Positions 1-12,323 of a DNA stretch of 64,000 bases are shown here, piece after piece; position 1 is the first letter of the stretch; every line of letters begins with the position of its first letter. The stretch spans positions 51,838,580-51,902,579 of the forward strand of contig CM045729.1 in NCBI GenBank assembly GCA_024760905.1, in the 5' to 3' direction. The notes under the pieces were generated by a model. That model searched no databases. It saw only the letters and a list, made by a program, of their open reading frames with translations, and had not been told where the DNA came from. Origin of the DNA: Plotosus lineatus. Taxonomy: Eukaryota > Chordata > Actinopteri > Siluriformes > Plotosidae. The position numbers and the translations under genes are program-made.

Positions 1-69
1 CTGTTCACAAGCATAATTAATAGGTAATTATATATAAATATAAATATAAATATATAAATAATGTTCTTC

Positions 70-280
70 TGGTTTCCTCCAGGTACATTGGCTGTTCCAA
101 ATAACCTCTAGGCGTGAGTGTGAGTATGGATGGTTGTGTGTGTTGGCCCTGTGATGGTCTGGTGAGCTGTCCAGGATGTACCCTGCTCCTCGCCCGGAGT
201 TGTTTGAGATGGGTGCCGGCCTCCCTTCAACCCTAATTAGGATAAAGCGGTTCAGAAAATGAATGAATGAATGAACATAT
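70..280 (+). repeat. V-SINE/DANA-like SINE fragment with B tail
   Basis: This is a 5'-truncated SINE copy. It starts within the conserved middle segment (TTTCCTCCAGGTACATTGG), continues through TGTGATGGTCTGGTGAGCTG, and ends in GATAAAGCGGTTCAGAAAATG followed by (AATG)n. The same 3' segment, called the B tail in this annotation, recurs at 1720, 12972-13318, 15165, 25415, 35208, 43630, 54495 and 61085. The copy has no tRNA-like head. Confidence 0.75.
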
Positions 281-873
281 TTAATATTGCATATTTACAG
301 CGATAAAAATGCAACTGTGGAAAAGCAGTTCTGCTCAGTTCTAAACATGCACTATGAATTTAAATAGCTTGTACCTAGACTTTAATGTCTGGAACCAAAT
401 GATGATTTATTATATTAGTATTGTTGTAGCTTTATGGAAAGCTTATTGCTAGATTTAAAATCTGACTGCACAGATTTTCAACAAAGAAAGAACCGGTGAT
501 CGTCATTCTGGATATTTGGTGATGTTTGTTTAGCTGTTCTGAGAACTCACAAGTCCAGCTCAATATTTCCCTCCATCATCATGCTACACAAGTACTTCAC
601 CCAAAACCAGCAGTTGTCTCCTTATGTCTCCTCTCTGCTTTCTTTCCTTTCCTGCTCTGGTCTCAATGCTCTCAGCTTATTAGTTTAATTTGTGTCTTTC
701 TGCAGATGGAGACATATGGCTGCTTTATTGCTGCTAACAATACCAATCAATACTCAAGAACGCTGCAGTATCGTCATATTTCATAAATCAGAGCTATTGT
801 GCAAAGTGGCACTGATCATCTTCCCCAAAACACACACTCATACTATCACCATACTCACTGCCCCACCTCCCCT

Positions 874-874
<1 letters not shown>
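281..874. other. AT-rich intergenic DNA, nothing recognised
   Basis: No open frame with a recognisable product and no repeat family is seen here. Two short overlapping open frames in this stretch show no domain. Confidence 0.5.

Positions 875-926
<52 letters not shown>
875..926. repeat. (CA)n microsatellite
   Basis: A nearly pure CA dinucleotide run of about 52 bp. Confidence 0.97.
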
Positions 927-931
<5 letters not shown>

Positions 932-1149
932 TGAGCACTGAACACTGAATCAAGAGACTGGATTTGATTACTGCGAGTGATCTGCATTGACCACAGACTG
1001 ATAAATCATATTGCTCTCAGACCCAGAAACTGCTCAATGAGGATGGTATAATACTGTACAAATACTGCATTTGAATAAAAATTACTTTTAAAAAAAGAAA
1101 TGGCTGAGAAACGATATGTTATTGACATTACATTGTGCTATATATGAGT

Positions 1150-1450
1150 GCGTAGCGGTTAGCGCATCTGCCTCACAGCAAGAAGGCCTGGGTTTGATTC
1201 CAGGCCTGGGCGTTTCTGTGTGGAGTTTGCATGTTCTCCCCGTGCTTGCGTGGGTTTCCTCCAGGTACTCTGGTTTCCTCACACAGTCCAAAAAAACATG
1301 CAGAGTAAGTTAATTGGCTGTTCCAATTTGCCCGTAGGTGTGTGTTAGTTCGTATGTGGCCTGGCGAACCATACGGTAGATCATTGTGATCACAGCCATG
1401 ACAATCCCTGTATGGGATCGATGTCCAGTCCTCGTGATTGGATGTAAATG
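1150..1450 (+). repeat. V-SINE/DANA-like SINE
   Basis: The head is tRNA-like: an A-box-like GCGTAGCGGTTAGCGCATC is followed by CTCACAGCAAGAAGGCCTGG and a B-box-like GGTTTGATTCC. The next segment, TTTCTGTGTGGAGTTTGCATG, is typical of fish V-SINEs. The 3' third diverges from the other copies. Confidence 0.75.
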
Positions 1451-1704
1451 CAGAGAGAGAGTGGAATATGTATATAAAATATGGCGTGGGTATAATTGAG
1501 GTATCAGTACTGAGCAGTATACAGCAACCCAATGTCACAAGAAGGAGTCGGTAACTGGTTAGACTTCAAATGTACTGTATTCTTGTTTTAAACCGTTATA
1601 TCATAAATAATAGCTTATTATATCATCTACCGAGTATTGTGTTTAATGCTCATCTTGCTACCTTACACTGCACAACCGTTTAGAAATCTCAGTTTTGTAA
1701 TGCA

Positions 1705-2085
1705 TTACCCAGTCATTCCTTCATTTTCTAAACTGCTTAATCCCAGTTATGGTCATAGGGCAGCTGTTGGCCATCTCAGCTGACTCTGGGCAAGAGCGGG
1801 GTACACACTGTACAGTCTGCCAGGCCATCGCAGGGTTAACATGCATACAGCCATTCACACTCACACCGAGTTGTGATTTGGAACAGCCAATTAGCCATGT
1901 ACTATGTGCATAGTGCATGTTTTTGGAGTGTAGGAGGAAACTAGAGTACCCTCAGGAAACCCCCGCAAGCACAGGGCGAATATGCAAATTCCACAAAGAA
2001 ACACCTGAAACTGGGAGTTGAACCCAGGCCTTCTTGCTGTGGTCTTCTTGCTGGATGTACAACCACTGTGTCACCTGCAGGTCTC
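1705..2085 (-). repeat. V-SINE/DANA-like SINE, near full length, B tail
   Basis: Read on the minus strand it runs from a tRNA-like head (near 2085), through AAGAAGGCCTGGGTTCAACTC and the conserved GCATATTCGCCCTGTGCTTG segment, to the B tail that ends near 1705 as AAGCAGTTTAGAAAATGAAGG. Substitutions are spread throughout, so the copy is old. Confidence 0.8.
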
Positions 2086-2089
2086 ATTT

Positions 2090-2882
2090 TGATTAAAAGT
2101 AGTTTGCATAGACATTTGAGTTATTATACTGTATATGAGTCCCTATTTGCATTATTTTACTTCATATTTAGTAAATATTACTGTATGCTGACCGCTATAA
2201 ACGTTTAGTATCTTTTTTTTTTTTTTTTTTACATTAAAATGTATTCTAACTTTTTATTGCTCAGTGTACATATAAACTTTTCTAGCATGCACTATTATTT
2301 TTAATTGCCTTGTCCATAAAATTGAATAATCAAGCAAATACGTTAGAAAACTAGGAAATATAAAGATAAAACAAAAACTTTCATTGTTATATTTCTAAAA
2401 TATGAAGCTATTTTGGTGGTGGCCTTATTTCTGTGGGACTATTTGGAATGTTTGAATGACAGTTGTTTGTTGATATCAGTTTAACAAAAGTAAATAGACA
2501 CAATAATTTTTAAAAGATTTATACACAGATACGCGTTAGCCTAGTTGGAGATACCTCACAACAGTGACTCCGACTCACTTGAATTTTCTCTGCAACATCA
2601 GGCTCCTTATAACAGGGATTATTTCTTTAACTGTCAGAAGATCCACGTCAACTTGAATGGGATGCTGTTGATGTTTTTGCCTTTGCTGGTGATTTAATTA
2701 AATCACTCTGTGGACTCAAGTAAGATAAATTGTATTAAAAGTTTTTTCTTACAATCTGAATGTGGGTAAATCCACCCTAAGATAATAAGCCCTCTGTGAG
2801 AATCAGACAACTCTTTTGATCCTTGTGATCACAGAATAGCTGGTTGCGATGAACAATTTATCTATTGTAATTTAAAAAAAAT

Positions 2883-2885
<3 letters not shown>
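2090..2885. other. AT-rich intergenic DNA, nothing recognised
   Basis: It contains a poly-T run near 2212-2231 and no recognisable coding or repeat signature. Confidence 0.45.

Positions 2886-2923
<38 letters not shown>
2886..2923. repeat. (GT)n microsatellite
   Basis: A pure GT run directly left of the Tc1-like remnant that starts near 2927. Confidence 0.97.
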
Positions 2924-2925
<2 letters not shown>

Positions 2926-2926
2926 A

Positions 2927-4490
2927 TACACTGTCATCAGTAATTATTGGCACCCCTGGTTGAAATTTGTTAAAAGCCTTAAAAAATAAATTACATTTTA
3001 ATATCAGAAGCATACGTACTCTCATACTGAAAATTGTACAAAAATGTAACCTTCAACTCAAGTGAATTTTAAAGGGGAAAAAAATCAGTAATTAATAATT
3101 ATTTTTCACAAAATCACCTGTTCCACAATTATTGGCACCGCAAACAATTCCTATGTAATAAATGTAATTGAAGTATGCCTGTCATTTCTGTAGTTTACAA
3201 AGTTGTTCAAAGTACCTAGGTACATTTATTTAGTGCATCACTTCCTGTTTCCCTGGGGTAAAAATATTATGTGACAAAGAGGCCACTTCTCTTATCCACT
3301 CTTAAACATGGGAAAGACAAAGCTACACACCATTCAAGTACGTAATGCAAATGTGTGTCGACCTTCACAAATCAGGCAATGGCTGCAAGAAAATTGCCCC
3401 TCACCTGAACCTGCCCAAATCTACTGTGAGAGGAATCATTAGGAAGTGTAAAACAACTGGGACAGTTTTAAATAAGCCTGGTCGAGGACACAAGGTTATT
3501 TTTCCACCACACAAAGTGAAGAGGATGGTGATGAAATAAAATGTTCTCCAAAGCTCACTGTTAAAAGAATCGTAACAAATGGTAGCATCTTGATTTCACA
3601 AAGTCTCCAAAACAACTTTCAGGTGCTATCTACATGCTAACAAGCAGTTTCGGAGGCATACACAGAAAAAACGCTTTTTTTTTTTTTTTTTTTTACTCAC
3701 AATCATAAATGCACACTTCAAGAGTTCACTAAGTGCTACAGGAACTTCAACGAGGACCATGTGCTTTGATCCAATGAGACCAAGAGAAAGCTTGTTTGCA
3801 ACAAACACTCAACGTGGGTCCTGCAGAACACAAGAGAAGAGTATGCAGAAAAGCACCTCACGCCAACTGTGAAGTACGGGGGAAGGATTGGTAATACTGA
3901 AGGATTGGTGATACAGTACTGTGGTCCTGTTTCTCTTTCAGAGGTCCTGGGAACCTTGTTATGGTGCATGGCATCACGAACGCTTTGAAATACCAGAACA
4001 TTTTAAATCAAAATCTGCTGGCCTCGGCCTGAAAGCTAATCATGGGTTGTCACTGGATCTTTCAGTAAGAGAATGACCCGAAACATGTAGCCAAATCTAC
4101 ACAGAAATGGTTCACCAGACACAGAATCATGCTTCTTCCGTGGTCATCTCAGTCCTCAGACTTCAACCACACTGAAAACCTGTGAGGTGAACTAAAGAAG
4201 ACTGAGCAGAGGAGAGGACTCAGGTCACTTTGATGATTTAGAGAGATTGTGCAAAGAGGAATTGTCACACATCTCTCTTTCTGTATACTCCCATCTTGTG
4301 AAACATTACAGGTGCTGTTTTGTTGGAAAAGGGGGTTCTACAAAGTATTCACATGAGGGGTAGTAATAATTTTGGCACACATGATTTGATGCAAAAGAAT
4401 TATTTCTAAATGTAGGTTTTCCCCCTACTGAATACATGCACTTGAATTAAAGGTTAGGTTTCCCTCTTTTTTTTTCATTATAGGCCGATA
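2927..4490 (+). mobile_element. Tc1/mariner-like transposon, degenerate
   Basis: The left end carries an IR/DR-type terminal repeat: AATTATTGGCACCCCTG near 2944 and again as AATTATTGGCACCGC near 3129. The reading frame at 3345-3539 encodes a Tc1-type paired-like helix-turn-helix (VDLHKSGNGCKKIAPHLNLP, then STVRGIIRK). Further on, separate frames show the second catalytic region (NDPKHVAKSTQKWF near 4073) and the degraded third region (PWSSQSSDFNHTENL near 4140). In-frame stops and a poly-T run (about 3675-3695) break the gene, so it cannot be autonomous. The right inverted repeat near 4355-4375 (AGGGGTAGTAATAATTTTGG) is the inverted, mutated match to the left one. The outer right end appears lost against the L2 remnant that follows. 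Confidence 0.88.
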
Positions 4491-4502
4491 GTATTTAAAC
4501 AA

Positions 4503-5343
4503 AAGTTTAATAAGAGGAATCTAGTAAGCATCCAGTGTCTAATGTCCTTTACACATTTTTCAACTTTATTAAGCTGATCACTCTCTTCTGACTTTATGGC
4601 ATCAGCATACCAATGAAAACCAATACCATGATCACGAATATATTACCAAAAGTGAGCATGTATAGAGAGTAAAGCAATGGGCCTACAACAGAGCCTTGTG
4701 GAATACCAAACTTACCATTAGAACATACAGAGAAATAATTATTTACATACACAAACTGATAATGGTCAGTTAATTAAAATTCCCGTAACTCCAACAACAT
4801 TTTCTAATCTGTCAAGAAGAATCATATGATCAATAGTGTCATAGGCTGCATCAAGTTCAAGCGGGGAGACACAGCCATGCTTGGTGGATACCAGTAGGTC
4901 AATTACCACTTGAATGCGTGCTGTCTCTGTGCTATGATGAGGCCCAAATCCTGACTAATACATTTTGTGAATTTTTATTCCCACAAGGATATGAACATAA
5001 CTGTTGCACTACAGCTTTTTCTAAGATCTTCGAGATAAAAGGGAGGTTTGATGTTGATGTATAGTTGGACAGCTGATGTGGGTCAAGATCAGATTTTTTA
5101 ATCAGAGGTTTGATAACTGCTAGTTTAAAGGATTTAGTTACATAACTAGTGCTAAGGGAAGAATTTATTACATTTGATAAAGGGTTGATCACTTCTGATT
5201 GTATTTGTTTGAAGAAACATGTAGGTACTGGATCAAGCACACAGGGTGATGATTTTGATGAGGAAATTAATGAGATGAGTTCTGTCTTTTGAATGACACT
5301 CCAGTCGCGCATCTAATAGAGGTATATTATTATTTACTGTTTT
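4503..5343 (-). mobile_element. L2/Maui-like LINE fragment (RT N-terminal half)
   Basis: The minus-strand frame at 4932-5312 reads SSKSSPCVLDPVPTCFFKQI, then SFKLAVIKPLIKKSDLDP and a decayed form of the NY-pISNLPFlSKILEK motif, which marks the start of the L2-type reverse transcriptase. Decayed frames continue to about 4503, with traces of the AAYDTIDH region. The left end matches 50640-50770, another L2 copy in this window. Stops and frameshifts show that it is dead. The host gene content is nil. Confidence 0.85.
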
Positions 5344-5360
5344 AGTTATTGACATACCTG
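5344..5360. repeat. Target-site duplication, left copy
   Basis: AGTTATTGACATACCTG is repeated exactly at 5711-5727, on either side of the SINE. Confidence 0.95.
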
Positions 5361-5710
5361 GGGCAGTGGTGGTCTAGTGGTATAGGGCGCTGGATCGCTG
5401 ATCCAAAGGTTGGGAGTTCGAGTCCCACTCTCCACAGGGTTGTCACTGTCCCCCCAGTGCAGCTAACTGGATTATCAAAGGCGGGCCATGTCTCTCACTG
5501 TCTATGGTGAGAGGTTCATGTAAAAGAACCATTGCTGACTTTCGTAAAGAGTAGCTGTAAAGTCGTCAGCGTGTTTCTGTCCCTTGCTAAAAAGAGTTGT
5601 GACAGGAAGGGCATCCGACGTAAAAACCTCTGCCAAATCAAACGTGCGAATCAGATGATTCGCTGTGGCGACTCCCGAGTAAAAGGGAAAAAGCCGAAAG
5701 GAAGACAGAC
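5361..5710 (+). repeat. tRNA-headed SINE with RTE-type tail (reference copy)
   Basis: This 350-bp element is bounded by a perfect 17-bp target duplication. The head is tRNA-like: an A-box-like TGGTCTAGTGGTATAGGGCG is followed by a B-box-like AGTTCGAGTCCC. The body contains GTGCAGCTAACTGGATTATC and AAGAACCATTGCTGACTTTC. The 3' part contains GTTGTGACAGGAAGGGCATC, matching the 5' leader of the RTE LINE at 37924-40260, and ends in GTGGCGACTCCCGAG and AGCCGAAAGGAAGACAGACAG, matching the 3' end of the same LINE. The copy looks young and is the clearest member of the family in the window. Confidence 0.93.
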
Positions 5711-5727
5711 AGTTATTGACATACCTG
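5711..5727. repeat. Target-site duplication, right copy
   Basis: An exact copy of 5344-5360. Confidence 0.95.
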
Positions 5728-6047
5728 TCTTTAAATTTAGGGAATCAATTTTTTGCATGATATTTTTCAATTTTAACATTAACAATGTTAATAAGTCATC
5801 ACTGCTATAAGTTGATGGTTTATACATTTTATTTATGGTCTTCTTCCTAGGTAATGCTTTCCTCTGCGAGTTAGACGAGAGTTGTGGTTTTCACGGTATA
5901 CGGGAAAACTCGCTTTAGTTATGCTACATACTTATTGGGTTTAATCCACGTTTATGTTAAAAACATAACAGTAAACTTCTGATCAGGAATGATTTCACTA
6001 ACAATAAATGCTTTGAAGGTGAAAGATATCTCACATTTAACAACCTT
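5728..6047. other. Intergenic DNA, possibly a distal L2 remnant
   Basis: AT-rich sequence between two SINE copies. The pre-insertion site of the left SINE may have lain inside an L2 copy, but no L2 motif is readable here. Confidence 0.35.
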
Positions 6048-6062
6048 TTTAGATTTAAGGTG

Positions 6063-6415
6063 TGGCAGTGGTGGTCTGGTCATAAAGACATAAAGGGCGC
6101 TGGAGCGCTGATCCTAAGGTTGGGGGTTCGAGTCCCACTCTCCACAGGGTTGTCACTGTCCCCGCAGTGCAGCTAACTTGGTTATCAAAGGATGGCCATG
6201 TCTCTCACTGTCTATGGTGAGAGGTACATGTAAAAGAACCATTGCTGACTTTCGTAAAGAGTATCTGCAAAGCCATCAGCATGTTTCTGCCCCTTGCTAT
6301 AGGCTTGTGTCAGGAAGGGCATCCGATGTAAAAACCTATGCCAAATCAAACATGTGAATCAGATGATTCTCTGTGGCGACCACTGAAAAAGGGAGAAAGC
6401 TAAAAAGAAAAGATC
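6063..6415 (+). repeat. tRNA-headed SINE with RTE-type tail
   Basis: Same family as 5361-5710, with a small insertion in the A-box region (GGTCTGGTCATAAAGACATA). It is flanked by near-identical TTTAGATTTAAGGTG (6048-6062) and TTTAGATTAGAGGTG (6416-6430), an imperfect 15-bp target duplication. Confidence 0.88.
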
Positions 6416-6430
6416 TTTAGATTAGAGGTG

Positions 6431-6900
6431 CAGGCTGTAGAGTCAGTAAGATTTAACTTTATGTTAATTATATTATTAAAACAAATGTTCTGTGAGGTTT
6501 TTTACATCTTTGTTTACATTTTTGTTTATTTCTGGAAACAGACACAGTTTCTATAGCATTGAACTTGACCTTGAGTGACGACTCTGTGCAGATAGCAGAT
6601 GCTCGGATTAGCCTGTTTGTCTGCTCTTTGGCCTTGGCTCAGGATAGTCATTGACTAACTAGTCCTGTTCTTAGACTGTGTGCTATGCTGCAAGAAATGA
6701 CAGCAGCACCTTCCCAAGTAGGATGGATACCCTAAAACCCATCAAGCCAGATTTACCCTCAAAACTACACCAATTATCTATACAGCCCACTTCATTTTCA
6801 GAACACCATTTGCACATCCAGCAGTTCAGTGACCATAGCTTGTTGTAATCTGCATCACCATGCCTATATCAAAAACCCTTCTCTCTCTCTCTGTCTCTTG
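6431..6900. other. Intergenic DNA, nothing recognised
   Basis: Single-copy-looking sequence with no domain-bearing open frame. Confidence 0.45.
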
Positions 6901-6909
6901 TTCTAGATA

Positions 6910-7000
<91 letters not shown>

Positions 7001-7010
7001 ACAACCCCCC

Positions 7011-7060
<50 letters not shown>
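6910..7060. repeat. Compound (CT)n-(CA)n-(CT)n microsatellite
   Basis: A CT run, then a CA run, a short unique spacer (CTAACAACCCCCCG) and a second, longer CT run. It abuts the 5' side of an L2 3' end fragment. Confidence 0.97.
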
Positions 7061-7064
<4 letters not shown>

Positions 7065-7065
<1 letters not shown>

Positions 7066-7585
7066 TGTTGAGGTACACATCCTCCTTGTGAGATGCCGGT
7101 GATCCTGATCCCTCTGCTTTCTGAGTCCTGTGGTCTGTCCTGGTGTGCTGATGCTGACTGGAGTTCTCATCTTGGAAGCCACTTCCTCCTGTTGATGAAG
7201 ATCTATACAGTCTTAGTACGCATAAACTGTGAACATGACTTTTCACTGCTGGTGATATAATCTCTTTTCCCAACAATTATTTACAAGTTACAGTTGTTGT
7301 ATAACCAACCAAACTACATTTTGGAATGTAATGAATTTCTCAGATATGGTTTGTATCTTTATGGTTTCACCTAATTGAGGATGGGTTTCCGTTTCGGGCC
7401 TGGTTCCTCTCATGAACTGAGGGAGTTTTTCCTTGCAACCATTGTCGCAGACTTCCTCATTAGGAATGCGTAGGGGCCGGAGTAAATGTTTAAATTCTTT
7501 TATACTTTCTAAACTCTTACTTTTACTGTGTAAAGCTGCTTTGCAACAATGTAAACTGTAAAACTGAATTGAATTGAATTGATAA
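7065..7585 (+). mobile_element. L2/Maui-like LINE 3' end
   Basis: It aligns by eye, inverted, with 23560-24110 and 49190-49730. It shares GAGTTCTCATCTTGGAAGCC, TTTTCACTGCTGGTGATATA and the terminal TGTGTAAAGCTGCTTTGCAA, then ends in repeated GAATT units as expected for a LINE 3' tail. It is 5'-truncated and non-coding. Confidence 0.85.
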
Positions 7586-7589
7586 GTCA

Positions 7590-8221
7590 TTATGGAATTT
7601 GAGGCTTGGCAATACAGTACAAAGCGTCCAAAGTGATCCTAATAGTTTAAATATCATTCATTATTTTGTCTCATGTCAGCATGACATGATTTTATTTATT
7701 TATTTATTTTGAACATAATGTAGCCAGGGAAAAAGAAAAATAGACCACTTTAATAGGGATCCCACTAAAGATGTTTCTTACTTTTTTCCATGGCTACATT
7801 ATAGTCAGTACAGTGTATATATAGTACATGCATGCATATTTGTATGAGAGAGCGTGGATAATGAGGATAGCATTTTGTACTTTTAGATCAGAGGGTGAGG
7901 GTGTTAAAAGATGCCCATATCCTGCTACAGTCCACAGGCACAACCCTGAAACCCCCTCCCTGCCATCCTCTTATTCACCAAACCCATGGGGAGCATCATT
8001 CGAACATCCTCATCCATTGTTCTGTGTTTACCTGCGCTAACTGATGAGTAATAACTGAGTAATTATATTGTGTGTGTGCACACACACGTGCACGTGTTTT
8101 TCTTTGTGTGTAATGAAAGATACTCTCAACAACATCTGACAGTATAGCTGCTCTGGAAGTGTTCATTTGCCATGAATTCCTGCTATTGATACATGTCTGC
8201 CCACTTTTCTCTCTATCATGG

Positions 8222-8225
<4 letters not shown>
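7590..8225. other. Intergenic DNA, nothing recognised
   Basis: Contains a short (TTTA)n near 7692. No gene is seen. Confidence 0.45.

Positions 8226-8228
<3 letters not shown>

Positions 8229-8293
<65 letters not shown>
8229..8293. repeat. (CA)n microsatellite
   Basis: About 65 bp of CA, preceded by CGCGCG. Confidence 0.97.
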
Positions 8294-8296
<3 letters not shown>

Positions 8297-9210
8297 AACC
8301 TTTAACAAAATGGGACACTATCCAAATACCCCCAAATTGGCAAACGTGCCAACTGTTTCCATCATCATTGGCCTTCTTGATTTCCCAATAAAACAAAACA
8401 AAATAGCCTTTTTCCAAAGTCAACAGCTGGTGCAACTGCCTTTCTGTGTCAGTGGCAAAATACTTGTACGATTGTGTTGAGTTTGAATCCAGTACTATCA
8501 GGAAACCACTGTTAGCTTCTTAGTCCATTCCTGGATGTACTATATTTATATCAGCTACAAGTCATTTTTAATAAAAGATCTGGTGAATGACTACATCTTT
8601 CAAATCTTTCCATTACTCAATGGCTGCTCCTCATCCAGGAAAATAAACATTCAGTTCTTGTCCCAAATGTTCATGGTCTGAAATAGAGTTAGAGATGTGA
8701 GGGCTGTGTCATTTTGTTGCCATGACAACTTGAGGTCCTTTCATGAACAGCCAAATAAATGAATTGGTTAAAGATTGCAACCATGAATCAGTGATCTGAG
8801 AAGAAAATTACTGTTTTATTGTCAGTAGCATACAGATTAAAATGGTAGTTACATTGCTCAACACTAACTATCCTTATCCAAGCAACTATACAGAGAATAA
8901 ATACTATTTTTTATTATCATTTTAAGAAACTCACATTTTACCAATTCATTTGTAGAAATATCAGCCAGCTCATGAATTGGTTTTCTGGTTCTTTGAACAG
9001 TACCAAGTCAGCAGAAACGGAATAATACACTGTAATTCTCCCCAGGTAAAACATCAGGAACAGAGTTATAAATCTATTGAAGTGACAGAGTTTTCACTTT
9101 ACAGCACTATTGCTATTTTGTGTAAGCACATGTTTAAAAAAACTGAAAGCCTCCAGTCTGATGGTTAAAGGGCATAAGCAGCTTTATGAGCTACCTGTTA
9201 CTGTTTTTGT
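8294..9210. other. Intergenic DNA, nothing recognised
   Basis: No recognised coding sequence or repeat family. Confidence 0.45.
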
Positions 9211-9211
9211 T

Positions 9212-9212
<1 letters not shown>

Positions 9213-9255
<43 letters not shown>
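9213..9255. repeat. (CT)n microsatellite
   Basis: A pure CT run of about 43 bp. Confidence 0.97.
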
Positions 9256-9258
<3 letters not shown>

Positions 9259-9394
9259 GCCTGTGGCTGTATGCAGTGAGGAATTCTCTTATCTTTATTG
9301 TCATTAAGGATGAATGCTTCTGCTTCTCTCTGCTTTACATCAATGCCATAGGACTGTTCACATTCCACTGCTATCAGACCAGACAGCCAGTCAG

Positions 9395-9398
<4 letters not shown>

Positions 9399-9454
<56 letters not shown>
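9399..9454. repeat. (CA)n microsatellite
   Basis: A pure CA run of about 56 bp. Confidence 0.97.
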
Positions 9455-9456
<2 letters not shown>

Positions 9457-10619
9457 CATTTTATGAACTAGGTTAAAAAATAATCGCTTACATAAAACAA
9501 AGTTTAATTTCAAATTCACCTGTTATTATTTCAGAATATTAATATGTGAATATACCCCTGGTTCTTGAATATAAAAAAATTATAAAAGTGAATAATTTGG
9601 TAGTGAGTTTCTCGTAATTCATTAATGCATTATTCTTTAATGCATAAGACTGGAGAATCATGTGTTCGCTGCAGTATAATTAATTTGACAGCTGGTCATT
9701 GTCTTTAAAGTAATGAATGATTGTATATTTGAGTTGGTTGGAAGGTTCAGGTTGTTACATGTGGGAATAACATGGATTCATATCGATTTTGCTCATATTT
9801 ACAGTATCGCTACTCATCAAATCCATTTCTACTGTCTCCTACAATCTGTGCTTTACAATTCATTCGTGTATCTTATTTCATTGTCTTGTTGTTTCTCATT
9901 ATTATTTACTATTTATCAATTGTATATAAACAGATGTACTGCAGGGCTTTCGCGAAAAATCTTAATCAAACTGGCATCGTTATTATTGATTCTTTTCTCT
10001 AAAGTGTTGGCACAATGTCACCAGCTTGCTCCCTGTGCATATTTTTTATTTTCTAGAGTACAAGTATGATGCACATTCCTTTGTAAGATGGCAGGGTGTA
10101 GGAGGCTGCTGTCTCTGTGAGGGCCTTTGTGTGGGTGTAGGGGGATGTGCTGCAGTTTCTCTGTTCTCCATTGGAGGGAGTCTCTGCTCATCTCTTTCCC
10201 CAAACAGGCACAGTGTGAGATCAGTTTTGTATATTTGTCAGCAATATAAATTCATATTTTTCCTGGGACTTTATTACATATTTCAGTTTGGACTATATTT
10301 AATTTAGACAACTTTTAAAATTAACCATAATTGCTTGTTTGCCCATAAATGATCAGTACCTGGTCTGACTTAGAAAAAACAAAATTTGTAGCATGTTTAA
10401 TTTCTGGTAATAGCATAGTCTATAGCTCATGCAGTCTCCATTCTCATATTTGGCAGCACAAACACTGTGAGTAAGCCTTAAACCTTACTGCACTATGCAA
10501 GGCTCTTTAAAGGGAATACAGTACTTACAGTCTAATCCTCACAGATTCTGTGGCTTAGCAAGGTTAAGTGGTGTACAGCAATGTACATTCGAGTACTGAG
10601 ACACAGGGAATTTATCTTC
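9455..10619. other. AT-rich intergenic DNA, nothing recognised
   Basis: About 1.2 kb without a recognised repeat. Short open frames (longest 118 codons at 9713-10069) are hydrophobic by base composition and show no family motif. Confidence 0.45.

Positions 10620-10697
<78 letters not shown>
10620..10697. repeat. (CA)n microsatellite, interrupted
   Basis: A CA run with one ATAC interruption near 10666. Confidence 0.97.
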
Positions 10698-10699
<2 letters not shown>

Positions 10700-11189
10700 G
10701 GTAGCCTATATGCAGCCAAGTCTAGCATATCATCCTATTCTCAGACTTGGAGGGTGTAAGAAATACTACTTAGGTCATATCCACTGATTCATCCACTGTT
10801 GGAGATTTTATAGCCAAACTTAAAGCTGTTGTATTACACAGTTAAGTAATTATGGCAAAAAAAAGTATGACATATAACATTTACTTCTGAGAGGGATGAT
10901 TGGTACTGAAGTGTGATTATCTGGTGCTCTTTGGTTTTTATGGTCACAGGCTTGAGTTCATTATTGTCAAAACATTTGCTTTAGGAGTCCCTCTTGTGCA
11001 GTTAGCTAAGGTCGGTCTAAAGCTTGCTTGACAAAGGACAATAATACTTGTCAGTTTGCTGTATTAGCAACCTCCATCCTGACCAATTCCATATGACATT
11101 TCCTTTTTGAACCTAAGTGTTACATGATGCACCGTTTTTTCCTCCTGTTTAATCCTGAAAAATGGAAGAGTTGCTAGATCTTACCAGAT

Positions 11190-11191
<2 letters not shown>
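10698..11191. other. Intergenic DNA, nothing recognised
   Basis: No coding or repeat signature was seen. Confidence 0.4.

Positions 11192-11227
<36 letters not shown>
11192..11227. repeat. (GT)n microsatellite
   Basis: A pure GT run of about 36 bp. Confidence 0.95.
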
Positions 11228-11799
<572 letters not shown>

Positions 11800-11949
11800 T
11801 TTATTTATAATTTTCTTTATTAGTAATTTTCTAGCAGTAAAGAAATGTCAATAAGAAGCAACATATTACATAAGAGATCTATATACATACAAAACACAAA
11901 ATAAAGACCACTGGCTGTTGTATGCAAATAAAGAGGCAAGAGGTAAGAG

Positions 11950-11951
<2 letters not shown>

Positions 11952-12007
<56 letters not shown>
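11952..12007. repeat. (GT)n microsatellite
   Basis: A pure GT run of about 56 bp. Confidence 0.97.
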
Positions 12008-12009
<2 letters not shown>

Positions 12010-12204
12010 CATAGAAAGATAGAAAAAGCTTTGGGTATGTCACTAATTCAGATGTATTTAATTATTAGAGGGCAAAGGCACAAGCCTAAGCTAAACCCCT
12101 GTGTGTTGCTCACTTGAGATTTGCCATTCAGCGATAGTTAATATAACTCTGTGGGCTCAGGATTATTTTAGTAAAACTTTGTCATGCACTACAATCTGGA
12201 ATTA

Positions 12205-12234
12205 TATGTGAATTTCTCCTCTGGGATTAATAAA
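12205..12234 (+). repeat. LINE-type 3' tail stub
   Basis: TGGGATTAATAAAGTCTGTC resembles the 3' ends of several fish non-LTR elements, and a tetranucleotide array follows at once. No upstream LINE sequence was recognised. Confidence 0.45.
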
Positions 12235-12301
<67 letters not shown>

Positions 12302-12323
12302 GATCTATCTATCTGTCTGTCTA

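Noticed and set aside
5375..5440. tRNA gene
   Set aside because: The A- and B-box-like segments belong to the head of a repeated SINE with a target duplication; the cloverleaf is not complete.
6826..7182. Open frames through CT/CA repeats, such as RERERER or VCVCVC proteins
   Set aside because: These are translations of microsatellites. The same occurs at 8000, 9200, 21400, 31300, 34600, 57000 and 62700. No flanking coding sequence supports them.
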